64,000 bases of DNA from Pseudomonas grimontii (lineage in GTDB: Bacteria > Pseudomonadota > Gammaproteobacteria > Pseudomonadales > Pseudomonadaceae), in the NCBI RefSeq assembly GCF_007858185.1, contig NZ_VFES01000014.1, forward strand, positions 124,001 through 188,000, written 5' to 3'. Below are positions 17,773 through 28,233 of this stretch, in pieces. The notes under the pieces are model-generated. The model worked only from the letters and a program-made list of their open reading frames with translations, ran no database searches and was not told where the DNA came from. Position 1 is the first letter of the stretch, and every line of letters starts with the position of its first letter. The position numbers and the translations under genes were made by a program.

Positions 17773-19806
17773 ATGCCGCTGCGCCAGCGTCTAGAAAACC
17801 TACCGGTCGGGCAGAAACTGCTGGCCGCCCTGCTGGTGCTGCTGACCACCGTCTTGCTGGTGGCCAACCTGACCTTTATCAGTGCCGCCTACTGGATCTC
17901 CCAGGAAAGCATGGCACCCCAGGCCTTGCAGGCCATCGGCCGGCTGGTGTCCAACCCGGCCCTCGCTGCCGAAGCCCTCGAATCCCCGGCCAAGGCCGAT
18001 GCGCTGCTCAATGAACTGACCAGCTATTCGCCCCTGCGCGCTGCCGCCCTGTACGACAGCGAAGGCAATCTCCTGGCGCAGATGCAACACGGCGATCGCC
18101 TGCACCTGCCGGACAACTACCGGCATATCGAAGCCTGGCGAGTGACCGAGTTTCGCAGTAACCAGGTCATCACCCTGCCCCGCCCCGGCCAAGCGTCCGG
18201 TCACCTGCTGCTGGTGGCCAGCAGTGAACTGCCGGTGGCCTTCTATACCGGCACATTGACGGCGAGCCTGGGCATCCTGATTTTCAGTGTGCTGCTGTGG
18301 CTGATCATCGCCCGGCAGATCAAACGCCTGATCACCCGGCCGATCCATGAACTCGAAGAACTGTCGCGCCAGGTAACCCGCGAAGAGAACTACGCCCTGC
18401 GCGCCAGCCGTGGCAACCACGATGAAATCGGCAGCCTGGCCGAAGCCTTCAACACCATGTTGTCGCGCATCGAAGCCCGTGAGCAGCAGCTCAAACGCGC
18501 GCGGGACGATTCCCAGGCGGCCTACGACCAGGCACAAGGGTTGGCCGAAGAGACACGCCACACCAACCGCAAGCTGGAGCTGGAAGTCCAGGTGCGCAGC
18601 AAGATCGAGAAAAAACTCACCGGTTTCCAGAACTACCTGAACAGCATCATCGACTCCATGCCTTCGGCACTGATCGCCTTGGACGAACAGCTCTACGTCA
18701 CCCAATGGAATCAGGAGGCCACGGCCTTGTCCGGCACGCGTCTGGATGAAGCGCTGAATCAACCGATCTACCTCGCCTTCCAGCCGCTCAAGCCCTACCT
18801 GCCGCAGATCAAGGCCACGGTGGAGCAGCACACGGTGGAACGCATCGAGCGCGTTACCTGGATCAAGGACGACGAACCCAAGCATTACGCCCTGACCTTC
18901 TACCCGCTGATGGGCGGTGCCGGGCGCGGCGTGGTGATCCGTATCGACGACATCACCCAGCGCCTGTCACTGGAAGAAATGATGGTGCAGTCGGAAAAAA
19001 TGCTCTCCGTCGGCGGGCTTGCTGCCGGCATGGCCCACGAGATCAACAACCCGCTGGGGGCGATCCTGCATAACGTGCAGAACATTCGCCGTCGCCTGTC
19101 CCCGGACCTGCCCAAGAACCTGGAGCATGCCGAACAGGTGGGCATTGAGCTGGACACCGTCAACCGCTACCTGCAAAGCCGCGAAGTGCCGCAATTGCTC
19201 GACGGCATCCAGCAGGCGGGGGCACGGGCGGCGAAAATCGTCACCCACATGCTCAGTTTCAGCCGCCGCAGCAACCGGCAGATGGCACCTTGCGACTTGC
19301 CGGCGCTGATCGACCAGGCGGTAGAGATCGCCGGTAACGACTTTGACCTGGCCATTGGCTTCGACTTCAAGGGCCAGGCGATCATCCGTCAGTTCGATCC
19401 GCAACTGGGCCCGGTGCCCGGCACTGCCAACGAACTCGAACAGGTGCTGCTCAACCTGCTGAAAAACGCCGCCCAGGCCATTCATCTACGTGAAGACGAC
19501 AGCGAGCCGGGGCGCATCATCCTGCGCACGCGCCTCAACCCGCCGTGGGCAGAAATCCAGGTGGAAGACAACGGCATCGGCATGAGCGAGAACGTGCGCA
19601 AACGCACCTTCGAGCCGTTCTTTACCACCAAGGAAATCGGCCAGGGCACCGGGCTTGGGCTGTCGGTGTCGTATTTCATCATCACCAACAACCACAAAGG
19701 CCAGATGGAAGTGCACTCCACCCTCGGCCAGGGCACCTGCTTCACCTTGCGCCTGCCCTTGGCGGGCCAACTGCCACCTTACGAACTCACCCAACTGGAG
19801 CACTGA
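17773..19806 (+). CDS. PAS-containing sensor histidine kinase (orphan)
   Basis: 677-residue inner-membrane kinase. Order: transmembrane helix (about 15-38), a periplasmic segment of about 115 residues, a second helix (about 160-182), HAMP (about 183-235), coiled coil, PAS (about 288-395), then HisKA with AAGMAHEINNPLGAI (phospho-acceptor His422) and HATPase_c with N-box NLLKNAAQA, EDNGIGM and GTGLGLSVSYFI. No response-regulator gene is adjacent, so its partner is elsewhere. From memory the P. aeruginosa gene in this location (PA4398) affects swarming and biofilm formation. The following adenosyltransferase starts three bases after its stop, implying co-transcription. Confidence 0.92.
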   Translation: MPLRQRLENLPVGQKLLAALLVLLTTVLLVANLTFISAAYWISQESMAPQALQAIGRLVSNPALAAEALESPAKADALLNELTSYSPLRAAALYDSEGNLLAQMQHGDRLHLPDNYRHIEAWRVTEFRSNQVITLPRPGQASGHLLLVASSELPVAFYTGTLTASLGILIFSVLLWLIIARQIKRLITRPIHELEELSRQVTREENYALRASRGNHDEIGSLAEAFNTMLSRIEAREQQLKRARDDSQAAYDQAQGLAEETRHTNRKLELEVQVRSKIEKKLTGFQNYLNSIIDSMPSALIALDEQLYVTQWNQEATALSGTRLDEALNQPIYLAFQPLKPYLPQIKATVEQHTVERIERVTWIKDDEPKHYALTFYPLMGGAGRGVVIRIDDITQRLSLEEMMVQSEKMLSVGGLAAGMAHEINNPLGAILHNVQNIRRRLSPDLPKNLEHAEQVGIELDTVNRYLQSREVPQLLDGIQQAGARAAKIVTHMLSFSRRSNRQMAPCDLPALIDQAVEIAGNDFDLAIGFDFKGQAIIRQFDPQLGPVPGTANELEQVLLNLLKNAAQAIHLREDDSEPGRIILRTRLNPPWAEIQVEDNGIGMSENVRKRTFEPFFTTKEIGQGTGLGLSVSYFIITNNHKGQMEVHSTLGQGTCFTLRLPLAGQLPPYELTQLEH

Positions 19807-19808
19807 CC

Positions 19809-20387
19809 ATGGGCTTTCGCCTGTCGAAGATTTACACCCGTACCGGCGATAAAGGCGAAACCGGCCTCGGCGACGGTCGCCGCGTGCCCAAGGACCATCC
19901 ACGGGTGGAAGCCATCGGCGAAGTGGATACGTTGAACAGTCAGCTCGGATTATTGCTGGCCTATCTCGAAGCACTCGGCGGGCAGTATCCGGGCTTACAG
20001 GACGTGATCGAGGTGCTGACGCCTTGCCAGCATCGATTGTTCGATCTGGGCGGCGAGTTGGCGATGCCAGAGTACAAAGCCCTGAATGCAGCAGAAGTGG
20101 ATCGGCTGGAAGCGGCGATTGATCGCTGGAATGAGGAAGTGGGGCCGCTGGAAAACTTTATCTTGCCTGGTGGTTCAGCGCTGATTGCCCAGGCCCATGT
20201 ATGCCGCAGCCTGGCGCGCAGTGCCGAGCGACGCTGTCAGCACCTGAATGCAGTGGAACCGCTGGAAGGGGTGGGGTTGGCGTATATCAATCGGTTGTCG
20301 GATTTGCTGTTTGTGGCCGCGCGGGTGATTGCCAAGCGCCAGGGTGTTACAGAAGTGTTGTGGCAGGCGGCGGCAAAGCCACACTGA
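19809..20387 (+). CDS. PduO-type corrinoid adenosyltransferase
   Basis: 192-residue ATP:cob(I)alamin adenosyltransferase that completes adenosylcobalamin. The N-terminal ATP-binding motif KIYTRTGDKGETGLGDGRR is canonical, followed by DHPRVEAIGEVDTLNSQLG and the trimer-interface helix VCRSLARSAERRC with its conserved Arg residues. The ATG at 19809 is three bases past the kinase stop; the much longer in-frame extension upstream overlaps the kinase and is not real. It is unrelated to the CobA/BtuR fold. Confidence 0.94.
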   Translation: MGFRLSKIYTRTGDKGETGLGDGRRVPKDHPRVEAIGEVDTLNSQLGLLLAYLEALGGQYPGLQDVIEVLTPCQHRLFDLGGELAMPEYKALNAAEVDRLEAAIDRWNEEVGPLENFILPGGSALIAQAHVCRSLARSAERRCQHLNAVEPLEGVGLAYINRLSDLLFVAARVIAKRQGVTEVLWQAAAKPH

Positions 20388-20406
20388 TGATGATTCGGTG
20401 ACTGAT

Positions 20407-20499
20407 AGGCCTCATCGGGGGCAAGCGCCCTCCCACATTTTGATCACATTCCAAAGTTGGAACTCGGTCGAATGTGGGAGAGGGCTTGCCCCGATAGGC
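20407..20499. repeat. Paired REP element, outward arrangement
   Basis: Inverted REP copies: ggcctcatcgggggcaag...cctcccacatt on the left, aatgtgggagagggcttgcc...gataggc on the right. Arm order is reversed relative to most pairs in this window; the gtggg ends face inward. Both arms carry small substitutions. Confidence 0.8.
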
Positions 20500-20756
20500 A
20501 TGGGTATCTACACAATTTTCAGAGACTGGCGAGTTCCCCTGTGGCGAGCGGGCTTGTCGAATCGTCGCACCGCCCGCGTTGGGCTGCGAAGCAGCCCCAA
20601 AACCAGCCTCCACAGAGTGTCTGATACACCGCGTTCTTCCTTACTGGGGCTGCTACGCAGCCCTACGCGGGACAAGCCCGCTCGCCACAACAGCCCTATC
20701 TGCCGGGCGTTCAGCGTTGAGCAAAAGTTGTGTCGATACCCATGCCCCGATAGGGC
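20489..20756. repeat. Outer inverted repeat enclosing a second REP family
   Basis: The left arm gataggcatgggtatctaca (from 20493) continues cacaatttt. The right arm, read in reverse, is nearly identical (aaaagttgtgtcgataccc atgcc, 20723-20745). The core ttgtg-t-gatacccatgcc differs at one base. The arms flank the 150-bp repeat at 20539-20690, so different repeat families are nested here. Confidence 0.65.
20539..20690. repeat. Second-family REP pair (tgtggcgagcgggcttg type) with an 18-nt insert
   Basis: The left copy is ctgtggcgagcgggcttg and its inverse caagcccgctcgccacaa closes the element at 20690; inner arms gggctgcgaagcagcccc and ggggctgctacgcagccc also pair. The left copy is interrupted at 20556-20573 by gtcgaatcgtcgcaccgc, which is absent from the right copy (gacaagcccg). 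The same 18 nt occur in another REP at 56420-56437. Confidence 0.8.
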
Positions 20757-20770
20757 CCTTCAGAGCCCCC

Positions 20771-21715
20771 TCAAACCTCAGGCCAGAACGCCCGGATCCC
20801 TGCGACACCTTGAGCGCCGGCTTCCCACGCCTGCTCCCGCTGCGCAGGCCCTACCCCACCCAACAGAAACACCGGTTTGCTGAACCCACGGATCAACTCC
20901 GCCGCCGGCTCCCAGCCCAACGGCTGGGCATCGGGATGGGTCTGGGTCGGCTGCACCGGCGACAGCGTGACAAAATCCACGTCCATCAATTGCGCCAATG
21001 CCAGTTCTTCCGCGTTATGGCATGACGCCGCCAACCAGCGATCCTTCGGCAATGGCCGACCTTTGCTCGCATATTTGCGCAGTTGAGCCGAGGTCATATG
21101 CCAGCCGGCCGCCGGGAAGTCCCCGAGCCATTCAAACGGCCCCTTGAGCATCAACTGCGCCTTACCGGCGCACAGGCCCACCGCATCTACCGCGAGGTCG
21201 CGGTATTTGGGGTCGTAACCGTTGGGCGCACGCAGCTGGATCAGCTTGATACCGCCGGCGACAGCCTTCTGAATCCCGCGCAAGAGCGTTGGCGTTTCCA
21301 GCTCGCCGGGAGTGATCAGGTAGTCGGCGGGCAAGCGCGCAGCAGCCACGATCGGCGCATTGGCTGCTGGAAACTCATAGTTGGGCAGATCCCGCGGGGC
21401 CACCCATTCCAGCGGTTGTCCCTCGGCACCGTGGGGCTCGCCGGTAAAGGCCGAGACTTCCCAGACATCCAGCAACACCTGCTTGTCCGGGTAGTCATGC
21501 TGCACCTTGATCAGCGGTCGCGCCGTGGTGACCTGGATACCCAGCTCTTCCTGCAATTCACGGGACAGGGCCGTGGCGACCGACTCATCGGCCTCCACCT
21601 TGCCACCGGGAAACTCCCAGAGACCGCCCTGATGCTGGGTATCGGCACGGCGCGCCAGCAGGATCCTGCCGTCGACACCGCGGATCACCGCTGCTGCTAC
21701 ATGCACTCGTTTCAC
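20771..21715 (-). CDS. Nudix hydrolase (MutT type) fused to a ThiE/TenI-like domain
   Basis: 314-residue bifunctional-looking protein with a GTG start at 21715. Residues 1-130 are a MutT-type Nudix domain with a complete Nudix box from G38 (GGKVEADESVATALSRELQE then ELG), expected to remove 8-oxo-dGTP. Residues about 135-314 resemble thiamine-phosphate synthase/TenI (KLIQLRAPNG, DFVTLSPVQPTQTHPD, PVFLLGGVGPAQREQAWEAG). Typical ThiE residues (QLREK, GxHLGQ) are altered, so synthase activity is doubtful. The fusion is known in gammaproteobacteria next to argJ and secA, as here (18 bp after argJ). Confidence 0.92.
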   Translation of the reverse strand: MKRVHVAAAVIRGVDGRILLARRADTQHQGGLWEFPGGKVEADESVATALSRELQEELGIQVTTARPLIKVQHDYPDKQVLLDVWEVSAFTGEPHGAEGQPLEWVAPRDLPNYEFPAANAPIVAAARLPADYLITPGELETPTLLRGIQKAVAGGIKLIQLRAPNGYDPKYRDLAVDAVGLCAGKAQLMLKGPFEWLGDFPAAGWHMTSAQLRKYASKGRPLPKDRWLAASCHNAEELALAQLMDVDFVTLSPVQPTQTHPDAQPLGWEPAAELIRGFSKPVFLLGGVGPAQREQAWEAGAQGVAGIRAFWPEV

Positions 21716-21733
21716 CGCGCTTATCCTCTTCTA

Positions 21734-22951
21734 TCAGGTACGGTATTCCGCATTGATCTTCACGTACTCGTGGGACAGGTCGGTGGTCCAGATGGTTTCG
21801 CTGCACTCACCACGACCGAGTTCGATGCGGATGGTGATTTCTTCCTGCTGCATCACCGCCGAGCCCTGGGCTTCGGTGTAGGTTTCGGCGCGGGCGCCAC
21901 GGCTGGCGATGCACACGTCGCCAAGGAACACGTCGATCTTGCTCACGTCCAGGTCCGGCACACCGGCACGGCCGACGGCAGCCAGTATGCGGCCCCAGTT
22001 CGGGTCGGAGGCGAACAGCGCGGTCTTGATCAGCGGCGAGTGGGCCACGGTGTAGCCGACATCCAGGCATTCCTGGTGGTTGCCGCCGCCGTTGACTTCA
22101 ACCGTCACGAACTTGGTCGCGCCTTCGCCGTCACGCACGATGGCCTGGGCCACTTCCATGCACACCTCGAACACCGCTTGCTTCAGCGCCGCGAACAGCG
22201 GGCCGCTGGTGGAGGTGATTTCCGGCAGGTCGGCTTTACCGGTGGCGATCAGCATGCAGCAATCGTTGGTCGAAGTGTCGCCATCGATGGTGATGCGGTT
22301 GAACGACTTGTTGGCGCCATCCAGCATCAGGCTGTGCAGCACGTCGCGGGAGACCTTGGCGTCGGTGGCGATATAGCCAAGCATGGTGGCCATGTTCGGG
22401 CGGATCATGCCCGCGCCTTTGCTGATGCCGGTCACGGTGACCGTCACGCCATCGTGCACGAACTGGCGGCTCGCGCCTTTTGGCAGGGTATCGGTGGTCA
22501 TGATGCCGGTGGCGGCGCCTGCCCAGTTATCCACAGACAAGTCATCCAGCGCGGCTTGCAGGGCGCCTTCGATTTTCTCCACCGGCAGCGGCTCACCGAT
22601 GACCCCGGTGGAGTACGGCAGCACCTGGCTGGCGTCCACACCGGCCAGTTGGGCCAGCTTGGCGCAGGTGCGCGCAGCGGCGACCAGTCCAGGCTCGCCG
22701 GTACCAGCGTTGGCATTACCGGTATTGGTCAGCAGGTAACGGATCGGGCCGGCAACACGTTGTTTGGCCAGGATCACCGGCGCGGCGCAGAAGGCGTTGA
22801 GGGTGAACACGCCCGCAACGGTCGAGCCTTCGGCACAGCGCATCACCACCACATCCTTGCGCCCTGGGCGCTTGATGCCGGCCGAAGCGATACCGAGTTC
22901 AAAACCGGCAACCGGGTGCAATGTGGGCAAAGGACCAAGACCAACAGCCAT
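21734..22951 (-). CDS. argJ: Bifunctional glutamate N-acetyltransferase / amino-acid acetyltransferase ArgJ
   Basis: Transfers acetyl from N-acetylornithine to glutamate in the cyclic arginine pathway, and in the bifunctional form also acetylates glutamate from acetyl-CoA. It is 405 residues long. The autocleavage site is visible as KGAGMIRPNMATMLGYIATD, in which the Thr of ATML becomes the nucleophile of the beta chain. TNTGNANAGTGEPGL forms the oxyanion region, and DPNWGRILAAVGRAG lies in the beta subunit. It lies between secA and the mutT fusion; the three are on one strand. Confidence 0.97.
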   Translation of the reverse strand: MAVGLGPLPTLHPVAGFELGIASAGIKRPGRKDVVVMRCAEGSTVAGVFTLNAFCAAPVILAKQRVAGPIRYLLTNTGNANAGTGEPGLVAAARTCAKLAQLAGVDASQVLPYSTGVIGEPLPVEKIEGALQAALDDLSVDNWAGAATGIMTTDTLPKGASRQFVHDGVTVTVTGISKGAGMIRPNMATMLGYIATDAKVSRDVLHSLMLDGANKSFNRITIDGDTSTNDCCMLIATGKADLPEITSTSGPLFAALKQAVFEVCMEVAQAIVRDGEGATKFVTVEVNGGGNHQECLDVGYTVAHSPLIKTALFASDPNWGRILAAVGRAGVPDLDVSKIDVFLGDVCIASRGARAETYTEAQGSAVMQQEEITIRIELGRGECSETIWTTDLSHEYVKINAEYRT

Positions 22952-23074
22952 GAATGCGCTCCTTAAAAATAGGTGATGTCTGTGCCGTCGTGATCGACGG
23001 TGAAATTAATGGCAAAACGCCGCGACGGCAGAGGCCGGTCGCGGCGCGGGGTGTTGCAGCGTCAGGCGAAAATC

Positions 23075-25810
<2,736 letters not shown>

Positions 25811-26104
25811 ATCGGCAGGTTCTTCCACACATAGGGATGGAGGGCGCACCGTGAGTGGCCCGAGCAGCCCTCACGGCCGCATGCGAACGCGCATTCTACC
25901 CGGAATCGTGGGTGAGGAAAGTGGCGTTGTTCCCCGAGGCTGGCATGGGGCTATGAGAGGGCTTGTTTAAAATAAGGGCTTTTGCGCGAACTTCAACCCG
26001 TGGAGCTGATGGATTTTGTGGATAAAGCCCCGGCAATGCATTGCCCGGGGCCGCGTAGACGCTTTCTGCTAAGATGGCCGCTCTGTTACTTAAGGTGTCC
26101 AATC

Positions 26105-26560
26105 ATGGCATTTCGCCCTCTTACAGCCCGCGCCCCCAGCGTGTTGCTTCGCGAAGCCAAGCCGTTGAAAGCCATCTTTGGCCATGCGCAGCGCTTGGGC
26201 CATTTGCAACGCCTGCTCGAAAGCCAACTGCAACCGGCCGCCCGCGAACACTGCCATGTGGCGTCCTGGCGTGAAGGCAACCTGCTGCTGATTGTCACAG
26301 ATGGTCACTGGGCGACCCGCCTGCGCTATCAGCAAAAACGCCTGCAGCGTCAATTAATGGCATTCGATGAGTTTGCCAGCTTGACGCGCATCCAGTTCAA
26401 GGTGCAGCCGCCGACCGTACAGCAAGGCGCGGCAGGCCACACGATGGACTTGTCGGAGACGGCGGCCGAGACGATTCAGGCCACGGCCGACGGCATCAGC
26501 GATCCGGGCTTGCGCGCGGCACTTGAGCGGCTGGCCGCCCATGGCAAGCCCAAGCCCTGA
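26105..26560 (+). CDS. dciA: DUF721 protein, probable helicase-loading factor DciA
   Basis: 151-residue DUF721 protein starting MAFRPLTARAPSVLLREAKP. The N-terminal half has the KH-like DciA fold (QPAAREHCHVASWREGNLLL, ATRLRYQQKRLQRQL), and the C-terminal half is low-complexity and acidic. DciA is the ancestral bacterial operator of the replicative helicase DnaB, replaced by DnaC or DnaI in some lineages. The P. aeruginosa gene facing secA was one of the founding members. The frame is open far upstream, but ATG 26105 matches homologues. It ends four bases before the convergent ATPase gene. Confidence 0.9.
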   Translation: MAFRPLTARAPSVLLREAKPLKAIFGHAQRLGHLQRLLESQLQPAAREHCHVASWREGNLLLIVTDGHWATRLRYQQKRLQRQLMAFDEFASLTRIQFKVQPPTVQQGAAGHTMDLSETAAETIQATADGISDPGLRAALERLAAHGKPKP

Positions 26561-26564
26561 ACCG

Positions 26565-28055
26565 CTACTTGCGCTTGCTGCCCCCCAGCAAAGACCCCAA
26601 CAAACCACGCACCAGTTGGCGCCCCATCTGATTGGCCGCCTGCTGCATCGCGGATTTCAGCGCCTTGCCTGCGGTGGTTCCCAAAAACGCCCCGGCCTTG
26701 TCAGTGAAGCTAGGTTCTTCGTCCGCCTGCCTGGCCTCTTCGGTCGGTCCAAGCTCCTTGCGCGCCATCAATACTTCATAGGCCGACTCGCGATCAATCG
26801 GCTTGTCATAGCGCCCCTGCAACGGCGAACTGGTCACCAATGCAACGCGTTCAGCGGCGCTGAGCGGCCCGATTCGCGATTGCGGCGGAGCGACCAATAC
26901 GCGCTGGACGACTTCCGGGGTACCTTTTTCCTGCAACGTGCCCACCAATGCCTCACCGGTGCCCAACTCGGTCAATACCGATAAAGCATCAAACGCCGGG
27001 TTCGGCCGGAACCCGTCTGCTACCGCCCGCAAGGATTTCTGTTCTTTCGTGGTGAATGCCCGCAGGCCATGCTGGACCCGCAACCCCAGTTGCGCCAGCA
27101 CGCTGTCCGGCAGGTCGCCCGGCGATTGGGTAACGAAATACACCCCCACACCTTTGGAGCGAATCAGCCGCACCACTTGCTCCAGGCGCTCTTGCAAAGC
27201 CTTGGGCGTGTCGGCGAACAACAAATGCGCCTCGTCGAAAAACAGCGCCAGCAACGGTTTGTCGGCATCGCCGCGCTCCGGCAGTTGCTCGAACAATTCC
27301 GCCAACAGCCACAGCAGGAAGGTCGCGTACACCTTCGGGGCTTCATGCACCAGGCGGCTGGCGTCTAACAGATGGATACGCCCGCGCCCATCGCTGGTGG
27401 GCTGCAAGATGTCTTCAAGCTGCAAGGCCGGCTCGCCAAACAGGGCCTCGGCGCCCTGCTGCTCCAATACTGCCAGGCGCCGCAACAGCGCCTGGCTGGA
27501 GCCGGTGGTCATCAGCGCCGCGTCTTCGCCGAGCAACTCCGGGTGATAGCGCAGGTGGTTGAGCAGTGCCTTGAGGTCCTTGAGATCCAGCAGCAACAGG
27601 CCTTCGCGATCCGCCACCTTGAAGGCCGCATAAAGGGCCGACTGCTGGCTGTCGGTGAGTTCCAGCAAACTGCCGAGCAACAACGGCCCCATTTCGCTGA
27701 TGGTGGTGCGCAGCGGATGACCGGACTGCCCATGGATGTCCCACAGCGTGACGGGGTACGCCTTGGCTGTGTAATTAAGGAAAGGCATGCCGGCGATACG
27801 CTCTGCCACCTTGCCCTGGGGGGTGGCGGCGGCACCCAGGCCACAGAGGTCACCTTTGATATCAGCCGCAAATACCGCCACGCCCGCATCACTGAAGGCT
27901 TCGGCCAGGCGTTGCAACGTGACCGTCTTGCCGGTGCCCGTGGCGCCGGCGATCAACCCGTGACGGTTGGCCAGGCGCATGGCCTGGGCAATGGGCTGGC
28001 CGTCAAGACCGGCCCCGATAAGGAGTTGCGTGGAGTCAGGCATTTCGTCACCCAT
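26565..28055 (-). CDS. HerA/YjgR-type P-loop ATPase (DUF853)
   Basis: 496-residue HerA-FtsK superfamily ATPase. Walker A is GATGTGKTVTLQ at about residues 37-48, Walker B is LLALFFDEAHLLF, and a sensor/Arg region lies in VRLIRSKGVGVYFVTQSP. The C-terminal tail is rich in basic residues (MGRQLVRGLLGSLLGGSKRK). E. coli YjgR is the characterised-by-name relative; no activity is established. The paired nuclease NurA found with archaeal HerA is absent nearby. It converges on dciA with a four-base gap, so both transcripts overlap at their 3' ends. Confidence 0.9.
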   Translation of the reverse strand: MGDEMPDSTQLLIGAGLDGQPIAQAMRLANRHGLIAGATGTGKTVTLQRLAEAFSDAGVAVFAADIKGDLCGLGAAATPQGKVAERIAGMPFLNYTAKAYPVTLWDIHGQSGHPLRTTISEMGPLLLGSLLELTDSQQSALYAAFKVADREGLLLLDLKDLKALLNHLRYHPELLGEDAALMTTGSSQALLRRLAVLEQQGAEALFGEPALQLEDILQPTSDGRGRIHLLDASRLVHEAPKVYATFLLWLLAELFEQLPERGDADKPLLALFFDEAHLLFADTPKALQERLEQVVRLIRSKGVGVYFVTQSPGDLPDSVLAQLGLRVQHGLRAFTTKEQKSLRAVADGFRPNPAFDALSVLTELGTGEALVGTLQEKGTPEVVQRVLVAPPQSRIGPLSAAERVALVTSSPLQGRYDKPIDRESAYEVLMARKELGPTEEARQADEEPSFTDKAGAFLGTTAGKALKSAMQQAANQMGRQLVRGLLGSLLGGSKRK

Positions 28056-28233
28056 GGTTAATCTTTAATGTCGCCAGGTCGATAAGACAGATGTGAGACC
28101 TACAAAGTCTAAAAAACGCTCAGATAGTTCCTACAGGGACCAACGGAAATATCAAACTTTTTTGACGCTACCCTCCCGCGTGTTCCACAAGGACGCGCTT
28201 CGGATATTAAGACCTTAGCGGACCCTTCAAGCT

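Noticed and set aside
20407..20756. CRISPR-like repeat array
   Set aside because: The copies are inverted and of different families, spacing is irregular, and no cas gene exists in the window; these are REP elements.
20329..20883. 184-codon frame across the REP cluster
   Set aside because: It reads through palindromic repeats and the end of a real gene; not a protein.
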